DNA from: Synergistota bacterium
Lineage (GTDB): Bacteria > Synergistota > Synergistia > Synergistales > Synergistaceae
DNA: 36,919 nt
Assembly: GCA_023450745.1 (NCBI GenBank)
Contig: JAEXGR010000014.1
Coordinates: 1 to 36,919, forward strand
Reading direction: 5' to 3'
Each line of letters begins with the position of its first letter. The stretch's first letter is position 1. Of this stretch, positions 25,835-33,589 are shown one piece after another. The position numbers and the translations under genes were made by a program. The notes under the pieces were generated by a model, which did no database searches, had not been told where the DNA came from, and worked only from the letters and a program-made list of their open reading frames with translations.

Positions 25835-25860
25835 AAGTCCATAACAGCGGAGGAAAAACA

Positions 25861-26358
25861 TTGTTTACGGCAGAAGAGATAAAGAATTTACGCAGGCAGC
25901 AAAAATTAACTCAGCAGCAATTAGCGGATCTTGTCGGCGTTTCACGAACGACAGTGATAAACTGGGAGATGGGCAAAAATATCCCTGACAGTCAAAATGT
26001 ATTTAACATCGCGCAAGCCTTGAACGTACCAGTCTCCGCGCTTATTGGTGAAGGCGCTCATGACTCCCCGCCGCCCTCACCGAAAATAACGCCGGCAGAG
26101 ATCGCAAATGGCGGAAAAGCTTCCCCCGCACACGGTGAAAGCAAAGATCACCAGACCCGGAAAGAGGTCATAAAACAGATCGTCATAGACATATTTGACG
26201 CCCAAGAGAAAATCGGCGGCGCACTTTCAACAGTCAAAAACTTGGGCGACATCTCCGCGGCAGACGCGGAGCTGATTGACTGGCATTTAAGATACATGGA
26301 GAACCGCATCTTTCTGGCAAGAGAAAATCTTGCCGCCATAATTGAATTGCACAAATAA
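25861..26358 (+). CDS. XRE-family (Cro/CI-like) transcriptional regulator
   Basis: 165 residues from a TTG start, supported by GGAGG 7-8 nt upstream. The N-terminal 63 residues are a textbook HTH_3 domain: LRRQQKLTQQQLADLVGVSR, TVINWEMGKNIPD and ALNVPVSALIGE. After a proline-rich linker (69-100), residues 100-165 form a predicted helical domain with no motif I recognise. No membrane segment and no peptidase domain is present, so it is not an ImmA- or CI-type self-cleaving repressor. It is monocistronic, with its own promoter and a 13-bp hairpin downstream. It faces the adhesin gene tail-to-tail, and both share lower GC than the flanks. Control of the adhesin unit is a guess from proximity only. 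Confidence 0.88.
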   Translation: MFTAEEIKNLRRQQKLTQQQLADLVGVSRTTVINWEMGKNIPDSQNVFNIAQALNVPVSALIGEGAHDSPPPSPKITPAEIANGGKASPAHGESKDHQTRKEVIKQIVIDIFDAQEKIGGALSTVKNLGDISAADAELIDWHLRYMENRIFLARENLAAIIELHK

Positions 26359-26377
26359 TAGAGGTATCCTCTTTCTT

Positions 26378-26428
26378 CCATTGCCGTAATATGCTTTTTG
26401 CGTGATTACGGCAATGGGTCTTCTTTAT
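26378..26428 (+). terminator. Probable terminator of the XRE regulator gene
   Basis: A perfect 13-bp inverted repeat, CCATTGCCGTAAT (26378-26390) and ATTACGGCAATGG (26405-26417), closes a 14-nt loop 19 nt after the stop codon. GTCTTCTTTAT follows on the plus strand, a weak T-rich tail. Confidence 0.65.
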
Positions 26429-26463
26429 CCCGCTTACGGACCGCCGCCATTTTACATTAAAAG

Positions 26464-26517
26464 CCGAATTCCGCCGAACCGCCTATCGATAAATTTTCGC
26501 CGTTGGGGGTTCGGCGG
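26464..26517 (-). terminator. Possible terminator of the adhesin unit
   Basis: GGTTCGGCGG (26508-26517) and CCGCCGAACC (26471-26480) pair over 10 bp around a 27-nt loop, 18 nt past the adhesin stop. On the minus strand a short TTTT run follows after 7 nt. The long loop makes it a weak candidate. Confidence 0.4.
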
Positions 26518-26535
26518 CGTTAAAGACAAACGACG

Positions 26536-29043
26536 CTACTTGCGTTCCAGCTTTTCGCGCAGCTCCTTGTTCTCCTCCCTAAGCTGCAGCAGCGCTGTCT
26601 GTACGTCCGCCAACTGCCTCTGCATCTCGGTCATGTCTCTTGCAAGCGCCGGTTTTTTCCCGCTTCCTTTGCCAACGGCGATGCTGATACCAGCGCGCCC
26701 CATCACGTCGCCGTCGGAGGCGATGGACATACCGGCGTTGACCAGCAGGTTTTCGCGCACATAGTGGAACACGCCAACCGCTACCGAATATTCGTCGCGA
26801 TAGGTGCCGAACCCCGCCGCAAGCGTCGTCGGCTCATAAGGATTATATGGCACGGGATGCAGCGCGGAAAGAGCTGCCGCGTGCGCGCCGACTATGTGGA
26901 TGTCTTCGTTGAGGTCGTCCATCCTTTTGTAAGCGTTCCAAAGTTGGCCGCCCGTCACCGCGTCGCTGCTTCCCTGATATATCCCCCCAGGGCTGAGACC
27001 CGTTATGCCGCCGCCTCCCATATTTACGCCGCTCTGAGAGATATCCACCTTACCCACTCTGAGGCTTTTAAAATCTGGATTGTCAACAACGTTGAAGGAG
27101 TAAGCGCCGTCTGTATCTTGCCTAATGTTTATATTGCTGCCGTCTTTGACGGCAAACTTATCGCCGTTACCGATGCCGGTCTCCTGGCCGTTGACGTCAA
27201 GCGTCCACTTAGCCTCCAGCGCGTCGGTCACCGCACTCTGAATATCCGTGTAGCTCTTTGCTCTGGCGGTCCCGGCGTTGGCGGTAAACTGGCCGCTGAC
27301 GCCGCCTTCCGCCGTATAGCTGAACCCTTCGCCCAGAACAGCCGCGGTGGAACTGCCAAGCGTTTTGATATCAGCCTTGTTGGCGTCGATATCAAGCCGG
27401 TTTTGCGCGACATTCTGGTTTGTCGCGTAAAGCTGGCCTCCATTAACGGCCTCGGTGCTGCCTTCGGCAATTTCTCCCGCCTTGACGTTGCCGATCGTCG
27501 TACCGCCGCTGCCGGCAAGCGTAATTTTATCTCTGGCGTTGCCGTCATATTTGACAGAGAGTTTATCGCTCTCCTGGAGGTTGGTGATATCGGTCTTGAT
27601 ATTCGTAATATCTCCTTGAATGTTCTCAACATTCTCCTCAAGCGCTCCCACTCTCTGGTTCGTCTCCCACAGCTGTCCGCCGTTTACGGCGTCGGTACTG
27701 CCCTCGGCAATTTCACCGCTTGCAATACCGGTGATTTTGACCGGACCTCCATCGCTGTTCGCCAGCGTCACCTGATTTTTTCCCGCGTCGTCATACTTGA
27801 CCGCCAAACTGTCGAGGCTATCGATCTGTCGCTGCGTCTCCCAAAGCTGGCTTCCGTTCACCGCCTCCATACTGTCCTTGCCGACCGCGCCGGCTTTCAG
27901 GTTGGCGATCGCAGTGCCGCCCTCGCCCTCCAGAGTGACTTTGCCCTTTTGCGTGCCAATGTCATATTTCACAAAGTCGCCGGTAAGCCCCGACGTCGCA
28001 TCGTTGAGCTGTTTGACGTTTACCGCGTCGGTTTCATCCACCCCGGCAGCAAGATTAGTTATCCTGGTACCGCCCATGTCAAGGCCGACGCCGTTTTCGC
28101 CGCTAACGGTAATCTTTGTAAAGGCAGGCGCATCGGCAATGCCGAACTGATAAAACTTATTACCCATGTCGTCCGATAGAGAACTTATGGAAAGATTTTT
28201 CCCATCATCGGCAATAGCAAGCAGCTCATCGTTGTTTTTTATCACATCCTCGCCGGTCTCGCCGCCGTTAACCCGAAAAGTCCACTGCCCCTTATCGCCT
28301 ACCATCTCTTTTACTTGAGCAAGGTTCACCGCGTCACTGTCAACGGTTCCGGCCGCGAGGCCGGTGATTTTCTGACCGTCCATTGCGATACCGCGGCCGA
28401 TTGTGATCCTGCCTGCGCCGGAAGTCACGGTAACCTCGTCAAAAACCGGCCGGTCGGCGACGGCGAAGGCGTACTCGCTTCCGCTCTCAATGATAGATAT
28501 ATTGCGTCCGCTTTTAAGCGCCACGGTGTCGCCATTTTTTATGGTCCTGGCAGAATTGCCATCCACTTTGAGTTTCCAGCTGCCCTTATTCTCCGCCTCG
28601 GCCCGCACCTCGCTGAGCTGTTTGTAGTTTACCGCATCGTAAGCAGAGCTGCCGTTTGCCACCCATCTGATTTGCCGCTGGATACTGGAACTGCCTACGG
28701 AGACGACATTACTCTCGTTACGCCCCACATAAGAGCTGCAGCCTATGGCGATGCTGTTCTCCCCCAAACTCTGCGCCGCGCAGCCGATCGCCTGCGAATG
28801 GTTGCCGCTGGCAACGGCGCCGTAACCTATAGCGGTGGCATACTGCCCGGTAGAACTTGAGTTCTCCCCGATCCTTACCGACGGGTACAATCTATTCACG
28901 TTATTCGTTTCCCAGTCATTATTGCCGCCGATGGCAATATAGCCTGCGTAACTCCATGTTGGAAAGCTCGCCCAAAAAAATGAAATGATCAATACGTAAA
29001 CCGCTGGCACCAGTATGGGCACCCGACGCTTCTTCTCTTTCAT
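26536..29043 (-). CDS. Trimeric autotransporter adhesin (YadA-like), with C-terminal tail
   Basis: 835 residues, RBS GGAGGG. A signal peptide (1-33, cleaved after SYA) is followed by a YadA-type head of 14-residue repeats (A71-I-G, A85-I-G, A99-I-G) and a neck (about 120-146, ending DAVNYKQLSEV). The long stalk contains repeated neck-like units ending DAVNLAQV, DAVNVKQL, EAVNGSQLWE, DAVNGGQLWE, EAVNGGQLYA and DAVTGGQLWN. Coiled-coil pieces lie between them. The outer-membrane anchor (about 712-795) reads LAAGFGTYRDEYSVAVG, LLVNAGMSIAS and GRAGISIAVG. Such proteins trimerise and display adhesive heads outside the cell. Unlike classical members, which stop at the last barrel strand, this one continues for 40 residues of heptad-like sequence (796-835). 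It lies 45 nt downstream of a Skp-like gene and has lower GC than its neighbours. Confidence 0.93.
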   Translation of the reverse strand: MKEKKRRVPILVPAVYVLIISFFWASFPTWSYAGYIAIGGNNDWETNNVNRLYPSVRIGENSSSTGQYATAIGYGAVASGNHSQAIGCAAQSLGENSIAIGCSSYVGRNESNVVSVGSSSIQRQIRWVANGSSAYDAVNYKQLSEVRAEAENKGSWKLKVDGNSARTIKNGDTVALKSGRNISIIESGSEYAFAVADRPVFDEVTVTSGAGRITIGRGIAMDGQKITGLAAGTVDSDAVNLAQVKEMVGDKGQWTFRVNGGETGEDVIKNNDELLAIADDGKNLSISSLSDDMGNKFYQFGIADAPAFTKITVSGENGVGLDMGGTRITNLAAGVDETDAVNVKQLNDATSGLTGDFVKYDIGTQKGKVTLEGEGGTAIANLKAGAVGKDSMEAVNGSQLWETQRQIDSLDSLAVKYDDAGKNQVTLANSDGGPVKITGIASGEIAEGSTDAVNGGQLWETNQRVGALEENVENIQGDITNIKTDITNLQESDKLSVKYDGNARDKITLAGSGGTTIGNVKAGEIAEGSTEAVNGGQLYATNQNVAQNRLDIDANKADIKTLGSSTAAVLGEGFSYTAEGGVSGQFTANAGTARAKSYTDIQSAVTDALEAKWTLDVNGQETGIGNGDKFAVKDGSNINIRQDTDGAYSFNVVDNPDFKSLRVGKVDISQSGVNMGGGGITGLSPGGIYQGSSDAVTGGQLWNAYKRMDDLNEDIHIVGAHAAALSALHPVPYNPYEPTTLAAGFGTYRDEYSVAVGVFHYVRENLLVNAGMSIASDGDVMGRAGISIAVGKGSGKKPALARDMTEMQRQLADVQTALLQLREENKELREKLERK

Positions 29044-29088
29044 TATTTTCCCTCCTTAATATTTTTACAGTTTTTGATACCATTAGCC

Positions 29089-29568
29089 TTACTTTTCTGA
29101 AAAACCTATCGTTACGCCGTCAAAAATCTTCAATATCTCGCCGCTGATATCCGCCTTGTCTAAATATCCAAGCAACGTATGCGCGGGAACGACGACTGTC
29201 ACCCCCTTCCCATAGCCGCTGAGCCACTCGCGTATGACGGCATGAAGACGCGCTACGATCAGCGCGGTCACTCGGTCATACTCAGCCTGATATTCTCCAT
29301 TCAGTTCACGCTGTTTATCCGTGATCAGTTTTTCGGCATCTTTTGACTTCGCCGCTTTGTCCCTGAAACGCCGCAGTTCCATTTCCAGCTTGGCCTTCAG
29401 ATCATCCAGGTACTTCTGACCGGCCTTTCCCGGCCGGCTCGCATCAATAACGCCAGCCATGTCGACGACGGCAACCTCGCCGGCTCCCGCAGGAGGTGCG
29501 GCCCCCAAACACCCGTTCAAAATACATAACACCAACAGCAGCCGTATCACTGCCCTCTTCAAGCGCAT
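29089..29568 (-). CDS. OmpH/Skp-like exported protein
   Basis: 159 residues. The N-terminus is a signal peptide (residues 1 to about 30). LNGC at 17-20 could be a lipobox, while AGAGEVA at 28-33 would suit signal peptidase I, so the mature form may be a lipoprotein or soluble. The mature part follows the OmpH/Skp plan: VAVVDMAGVIDASRPGKAGQ, a long charged coiled coil (about 50-118), then GVTVVVPAHTLLGYLDKADISGEILKIFDG, the trimer-forming body. Skp holds unfolded outer-membrane proteins in the periplasm. It is the first gene of a two-gene unit with the adhesin downstream. A general skp normally sits beside bamA or lpxD, so this looks like a dedicated copy, by inference. The ATG's ribosome-binding site is weak (GAAGGGA). 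Confidence 0.8.
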   Translation of the reverse strand: MRLKRAVIRLLLVLCILNGCLGAAPPAGAGEVAVVDMAGVIDASRPGKAGQKYLDDLKAKLEMELRRFRDKAAKSKDAEKLITDKQRELNGEYQAEYDRVTALIVARLHAVIREWLSGYGKGVTVVVPAHTLLGYLDKADISGEILKIFDGVTIGFSEK

Positions 29569-29646
29569 ACAACCAAACGTCCCTTCATTATGTAATGCAT
29601 AAAGTAATTAACATAAAGTTGTGTTTTAACAACACTACATGCGATA

Positions 29647-29674
29647 GTTTTACACAATCATTCGTATATGTCAA
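29647..29674 (-). promoter_or_regulatory. Candidate promoter of the Skp-like/adhesin unit
   Basis: On the minus strand a consensus TTGACA (29669-29674) and TAAAAC (29647-29652) are 16 nt apart. This predicts a leader of about 70 nt that contains the quasi-palindrome AGTGTTGTTAAAACACAACT (29618-29637), a possible operator. Confidence 0.5.
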
Positions 29675-29909
29675 GCAAATGCCATTGTTATGTATAATTT
29701 ATTTGTCTATTATGCCGCGATATGTTAAATAGTTTTAGGTATTTTTGTCAGCCGCGGCAATGCCGCCTCAGGATTTGTCCGCCACGGACGTTTCGTAAAT
29801 GTCTTGATAAACGAGGTTCGGAATTATTTCAAGATATGTGAGAAAGGAAAGAACGGCGGGAATTTTACTCATGACGCCGGCTGCAATACAGCCGCCATCC
29901 GCGGTCAGC

Positions 29910-29944
29910 AAAAAAGTCTTGCCTCAGAAAGAAAACCTAGGCAA
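29910..29944 (-). terminator. Second, tandem terminator behind mtaD
   Basis: TTGCCT and AGGCAA (29939-29944 and 29919-29924) pair over 6 bp on the minus strand, followed by GAC and six T residues. It stands directly downstream of a stronger terminator and seems a backup. Confidence 0.5.
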
Positions 29945-29982
29945 TAAAAAAGAGCGGATACGTACAACGCGTATCCGCTCTT
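29945..29982 (-). terminator. Intrinsic terminator of the nusB-to-mtaD operon
   Basis: A perfect 13-bp stem, AAGAGCGGATACG (minus-strand arm 29970-29982) with CGTATCCGCTCTT (29950-29962), closes a 7-nt loop. On the minus strand a six-T run follows. It begins about 50 nt after the mtaD stop. Confidence 0.9.
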
Positions 29983-30033
29983 AACAGCACAAGGCATAGA
30001 AGGCCTTTTATGATTCCGGGCCGGTTCACACCG

Positions 30034-31314
30034 TTACGCCGTCAGGTACTCTCTGACCGACGCGGCCTCCGCCATGATTTTTTCCGCGTCCATCTTCGTA
30101 AAAGCGCCCATGTGGTAGAGCGTCTCGCCCGCCACGACGGTGGTCCTGACGTCCGCCGAGGAACCGGCGTAGACGAGGTAGCCTGGCAGATTGCCAAGAT
30201 TCCAGCCCACGTAGTGCGGCTGGTCGAGGTCTATTAAGATGAAATCCGCCGTGTAGCCCTCTCTGATAAGCCCCGTTTTGTCGAAGCCGAGCGCCCGCGC
30301 GCCGTTTACCGTCGCCATGCGCAGCGCCTCTTCCGCGGAAAGCAGCGTCGGGTCCATATTGGCGCCCTTCTGCGCGAGCGCCGCGAAGCGCAGTTCGTCC
30401 CACATATCGAGGCGGTTGTTGCTCGAAGCGCCGTCCGAACCGATAGAGACCGTCACGCCGGCCTTTTGCATCGCCGCCACGGGGGCGGTGCCGCTGCCGA
30501 GCTTCCAGTTGCTCTTCGGGTTGTGCGCCACCGTGATGTTGGGCCGCGCGTAGAAGGGCAGCTTTTCCTTGTCAATCCAGACGCAGTGAGCGAGAAGCAA
30601 GTGTCTGGCGGCGTCCAGCCCCGTCCTTTGCAGGAACTCTTCCGGCGTCATGTTTTTCGACGCCTCGGAGAGCGGCCAATCGCGCGTCGTCTCCAGCCAG
30701 TGCAGCTGGACGGCGAGGTCATTATCCTTCGCGGCGGCAGCGATATCTTTCATCAGTTCATAGGGCACGGTGTAGGGCGCGTGCGGCCCAAGCTGTACGT
30801 GGACAAGCCCCTGCGCGCCGTTGTAGTCTGCCGCGAGCTTCAGGTTCTCCGCGAGTTTTGCCGCACCGTCCGCGCCGCCGACGATCCCGCGGCAGAGGCC
30901 GGCACGCATCCCCGCGGTGAGCGCCGCTTCGGCGACCCGGTCCATGAAGAAATACATGTCGGCGAAGCAGGTAGTTCCTGTGGCGAGCATCTCCATGATC
31001 GCCAGCTGCGTCCCCGTATAGACGCGGTCGCCGTTAAGCCTGTTCTCTACGGGCCAGATCCGTTTTTCAAGCCACTCCATGAGCGGCAGCTCCTCGCCGA
31101 GGCCGCGCAGCAGCGTCATCGCCGCGTGTCCGTGCGCGTTGACGAAGCCGGGGAGCAGGGCCGTCTTGCCGCGCCCCTCGTAGGCCGAGCCGTAGCGGAA
31201 GGTCCCCGCCGGTTCGACGGCTACGATCTCCGCGCCCTCGGTACGCACGTCGCAGCGGCGCGCCTCCTTGGATTCCCCGTCCCAAACGATCACGTCGCGG
31301 TAAAGGTTCTGCAT
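30034..31314 (-). CDS. mtaD: 5-methylthioadenosine / S-adenosylhomocysteine deaminase
   Basis: 426 residues from the ATG at 31314, one base after the ahcY stop, with GGAGG inside the ahcY tail; the longer open frame runs into ahcY. Amidohydrolase metal ligands are visible: H61 and H63 (NAHGHAAM), H205 and E208 (QLHWLET), H243 (LAHCVW) and D294 (GSDGASSNN). The enzyme deaminates methylthioadenosine to methylthioinosine and SAH to S-inosylhomocysteine. It is the last gene of mtnA-ahcY-mtaD, a set handling the two adenosyl by-products of SAM use. The same triad is known from Thermotoga. Related TRZ/ATZ deaminases look similar, but the neighbours favour this substrate. Confidence 0.88.
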   Translation of the reverse strand: MQNLYRDVIVWDGESKEARRCDVRTEGAEIVAVEPAGTFRYGSAYEGRGKTALLPGFVNAHGHAAMTLLRGLGEELPLMEWLEKRIWPVENRLNGDRVYTGTQLAIMEMLATGTTCFADMYFFMDRVAEAALTAGMRAGLCRGIVGGADGAAKLAENLKLAADYNGAQGLVHVQLGPHAPYTVPYELMKDIAAAAKDNDLAVQLHWLETTRDWPLSEASKNMTPEEFLQRTGLDAARHLLLAHCVWIDKEKLPFYARPNITVAHNPKSNWKLGSGTAPVAAMQKAGVTVSIGSDGASSNNRLDMWDELRFAALAQKGANMDPTLLSAEEALRMATVNGARALGFDKTGLIREGYTADFILIDLDQPHYVGWNLGNLPGYLVYAGSSADVRTTVVAGETLYHMGAFTKMDAEKIMAEAASVREYLTA

Positions 31315-31315
31315 C

Positions 31316-32563
31316 TTATTCCCTCCAGCTCGCCATATATTCTTCCTGTTCCGGCGTGAGCTTCTCGATCGTAATCCCGAGCGATTCAAGCTTGAGTTCC
31401 GCGATGCGGCGGTCAAGCTCTTCAGGAACGTTGTAGAGGCCCGGCGCAAGCCGGTTGTTCGCGATGTAGAGCGACGAGAGCAGCTGCATCGCGAAGCTGA
31501 GGTCCATTATCTCCACGGGGTGTCCGTCGCCGGCGGCGAGGTTGACGAGGCGTCCCTCGCCAAGCAGGTGGAGCCTGCGCCCGTCGGAGGTCACAAAGGT
31601 CTCTATGTTGTCACGCGACTGGCGTCTTTCGACGGCGAGTTCGCGCAAGTCTGGCACGTAGACCTCGACGTCGAAGTGTCCCGCGTTCGCAAGCAGAACG
31701 CCGTCTTTCATATTTGCAAAATGTTCTTTGCGGATGACCTTCGTGTTTCCCGTCACGGTGATAAAGACGTCGCCGACTTTGCTCGCGGCGTTCATGTCCA
31801 TTACCTCAAAACCGTCCATCAGCGCTTCGAGCGCGCGGTGCGGATCGACCTCGACGACGATGACGCGCGCGCCGAGCCCCGCCGCTCTCTTTGAGGCGCC
31901 CTTGCCGCACCATCCATAACCGGAGACGACGACGCTCTTGCCGGCGACGATGAGGTTCGTCGTGCGCAGGATCGCGTCCCACACCGACTGCCCCGTGCCG
32001 TAGCGGTTGTCAAAAAGGTGCTTGCTCTGCGCGTCGTTAACGGCGAGCATCGGGAAGGGCAGCACGCCCTCGCCGGCCATCGCTTTAAGGCGTTTAATGC
32101 CGGTGGTCGTCTCTTCGCAGCCGCCGAGGATGTTTTTGATAAGGTCGCGGCGCTCCTCGATGATCATCGAGACAACGTCGCCGCCGTCGTCGATGATCAC
32201 CTGCGGGTCCCATTTGAGCATTTCACGAAGGTTCTCACCGTACTCCTCCGTCGTCATGCCGCGGCGGCTGAAGACGTGGACGCCCTCCTCGACGAGCGCG
32301 GCGCAGATCGGGTCCTGTGTCGAGAGCGGATTGCTGCCCGCCGTGACGACCGTCGCGCCAAGCTGCCGGAGCACCTTCAGCAGGCAGGCGGTCTTTGCCT
32401 CCAGGTGCAGACAGGTACCGACCACCACGCCCGCCAGCGGCTGGGCGGGAGCCTCTTTTTCGGCGATCAGCCGGAGGACCGGCATGTATTCCCAGGCCCA
32501 CTCCATGCGCCGGTGCCCCTCGGGGGCGAGATTTATATCCGCGATCTTGAATTCGTTCCTCAT
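31316..32563 (-). CDS. ahcY: Adenosylhomocysteinase (short form)
   Basis: 415 residues from the ATG at 32563 (MRNEFKIADINLAPEGHRRM), 2 nt after the mtnA stop, with GGGGAGG upstream; the longer open frame lies inside mtnA. Motifs: GTCLHLEAKTACL (49-61), DDGGD (125-129), NRYGTGQS (186-193) and the Rossmann loop GYGWCGKG (215-222). It splits SAH reversibly to homocysteine and adenosine with bound NAD. The chain lacks the 40-residue insertion and the C-terminal KPDHYRY tail of the long eukaryotic and proteobacterial enzymes, matching the archaeal/Thermotoga type. It shares the operon with mtaD, which can also act on SAH. Confidence 0.95.
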   Translation of the reverse strand: MRNEFKIADINLAPEGHRRMEWAWEYMPVLRLIAEKEAPAQPLAGVVVGTCLHLEAKTACLLKVLRQLGATVVTAGSNPLSTQDPICAALVEEGVHVFSRRGMTTEEYGENLREMLKWDPQVIIDDGGDVVSMIIEERRDLIKNILGGCEETTTGIKRLKAMAGEGVLPFPMLAVNDAQSKHLFDNRYGTGQSVWDAILRTTNLIVAGKSVVVSGYGWCGKGASKRAAGLGARVIVVEVDPHRALEALMDGFEVMDMNAASKVGDVFITVTGNTKVIRKEHFANMKDGVLLANAGHFDVEVYVPDLRELAVERRQSRDNIETFVTSDGRRLHLLGEGRLVNLAAGDGHPVEIMDLSFAMQLLSSLYIANNRLAPGLYNVPEELDRRIAELKLESLGITIEKLTPEQEEYMASWRE

Positions 32564-32565
32564 CT

Positions 32566-33588
32566 TTACCTTTTCCTCCCCGGAAAAATTTTTTCTATAT
32601 TTTCGCTGTACGGCGCGCGGATGATGCCGCGCTCCGTAATGATTCCTGATATAAGTTCGCACGGCGTGACGTCGAAGGCCGGATTCCAGACCTTGATCCC
32701 CTCGGGGATTACGCAGACGCCGCCGATCCTGCGCACCTCGGAGCCGCAGCGCTCTTCGATCGGGATCTCCGCCCCGGAGGCACAGCCGGCGTCGAAGGTC
32801 GAAAGCGGCGCGGCGATATAGAAGGGCACGCCGTGCCGCTTCGCGGCGATCGCCAGGCAGTAGGTGCCGATCTTGTTTGCGGCGTCGCCGTTCATCGCCA
32901 CGCGGTCCGCGCCGGTGACGACGGCGTCTATCCGCTCGCGCGACATCAGGAAGGCGGCCATCGAATCGGTGATCACCGTCACGTCGAAGCCGTCCTGCTG
33001 AAGCTCGTAGGCGGTGAGCAGTCCCCCCTGGAGCCTGGGGCGCGTCTCGTCGGCGTAAATTTTTATCTTTTTTCCCGCTTCGGCGGCGGCGCGGAAGACG
33101 CCGAGCGCCGTCCCGTATCCCGCGGTCGCGAGCGCCCCCGCGTTGCAGTGGGTGATCGCCTTGCCCTCCGCGGGCAGTATCTCCTGCCCGAAGCGTCCGA
33201 TGCTTCTATTTATCTCAATGTCCTCGCGATGGATTGCCTGTGCCTCTTTCTCCATCACACGGTAAAGTTCGTCTTTATCCCGGTTCCGGTTCGCGCGCCA
33301 GAGCGCCTCCATGCGCCGGATGGCCCAGAAGAGGTTCACCGCCGTAGGGCGCGTCGCGGCAAGGCGTTCCGCAGCCGCCGTGAAGTCTTCGCCTTTAAGG
33401 GCGAGCACGAGACCGTAGGCCGCGGCCACGCCGATGGCGGGAGCGCCGCGGACCGTCATGTTTTCTATCGCGCGGGCGGTATCCTCCGCGCTTTCGCAGG
33501 CGGCGTATGCCAGCCGGTGCGGGAGGAGCCGCTGGTCAAGGAGCAGCAGCCGCCGGCCGGCCTGCCATTCTATCGTTGCGGGCAGCAT
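32566..33588 (-). CDS. mtnA: S-methyl-5-thioribose-1-phosphate isomerase
   Basis: 340 residues. RGAPAIGVAAAYG (48-60), the catalytic C148 in THCNAG, DETRPRLQGG (180-189) and D228 in TGADRVAMNGDAANKIGTY match MtnA closely. It converts methylthioribose-1-phosphate to methylthioribulose-1-phosphate in methionine salvage. The start (ATG, 33588) has GGAGG inside the end of xseA. No other mtn gene (mtnP, mtnB, mtnD) is in the window. With mtaD nearby, methylthioadenosine may be handled through methylthioinosine and a phosphorylase. The eIF-2B alpha family relative ribose-1,5-bisphosphate isomerase is less likely, given the neighbours. Confidence 0.93.
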   Translation of the reverse strand: MLPATIEWQAGRRLLLLDQRLLPHRLAYAACESAEDTARAIENMTVRGAPAIGVAAAYGLVLALKGEDFTAAAERLAATRPTAVNLFWAIRRMEALWRANRNRDKDELYRVMEKEAQAIHREDIEINRSIGRFGQEILPAEGKAITHCNAGALATAGYGTALGVFRAAAEAGKKIKIYADETRPRLQGGLLTAYELQQDGFDVTVITDSMAAFLMSRERIDAVVTGADRVAMNGDAANKIGTYCLAIAAKRHGVPFYIAAPLSTFDAGCASGAEIPIEERCGSEVRRIGGVCVIPEGIKVWNPAFDVTPCELISGIITERGIIRAPYSENIEKIFPGRKR

Positions 33589-33589
33589 C

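Larger units (their letters stand above)
25571..25860. other. Divergent intergenic region between alaS and the XRE regulator
   Basis: 290 nt with no gene. It holds the alaS promoter on the minus strand, the regulator promoter on the plus strand, and between them a GC-rich hairpin in otherwise AT-rich DNA (9-bp arms 25683-25691 and 25701-25709). Confidence 0.7.
29569..30033. other. Intergenic region upstream of the adhesin unit
   Basis: 465 nt with no gene I can support on either strand. The left 190 nt is strongly AT-rich and holds the minus-strand promoter candidate (29647-29674) and a small inverted repeat (29618-29636). The middle (29740-29900) shows nothing recognisable. The right end carries two minus-strand terminators of the mtaD operon. 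Confidence 0.7.
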
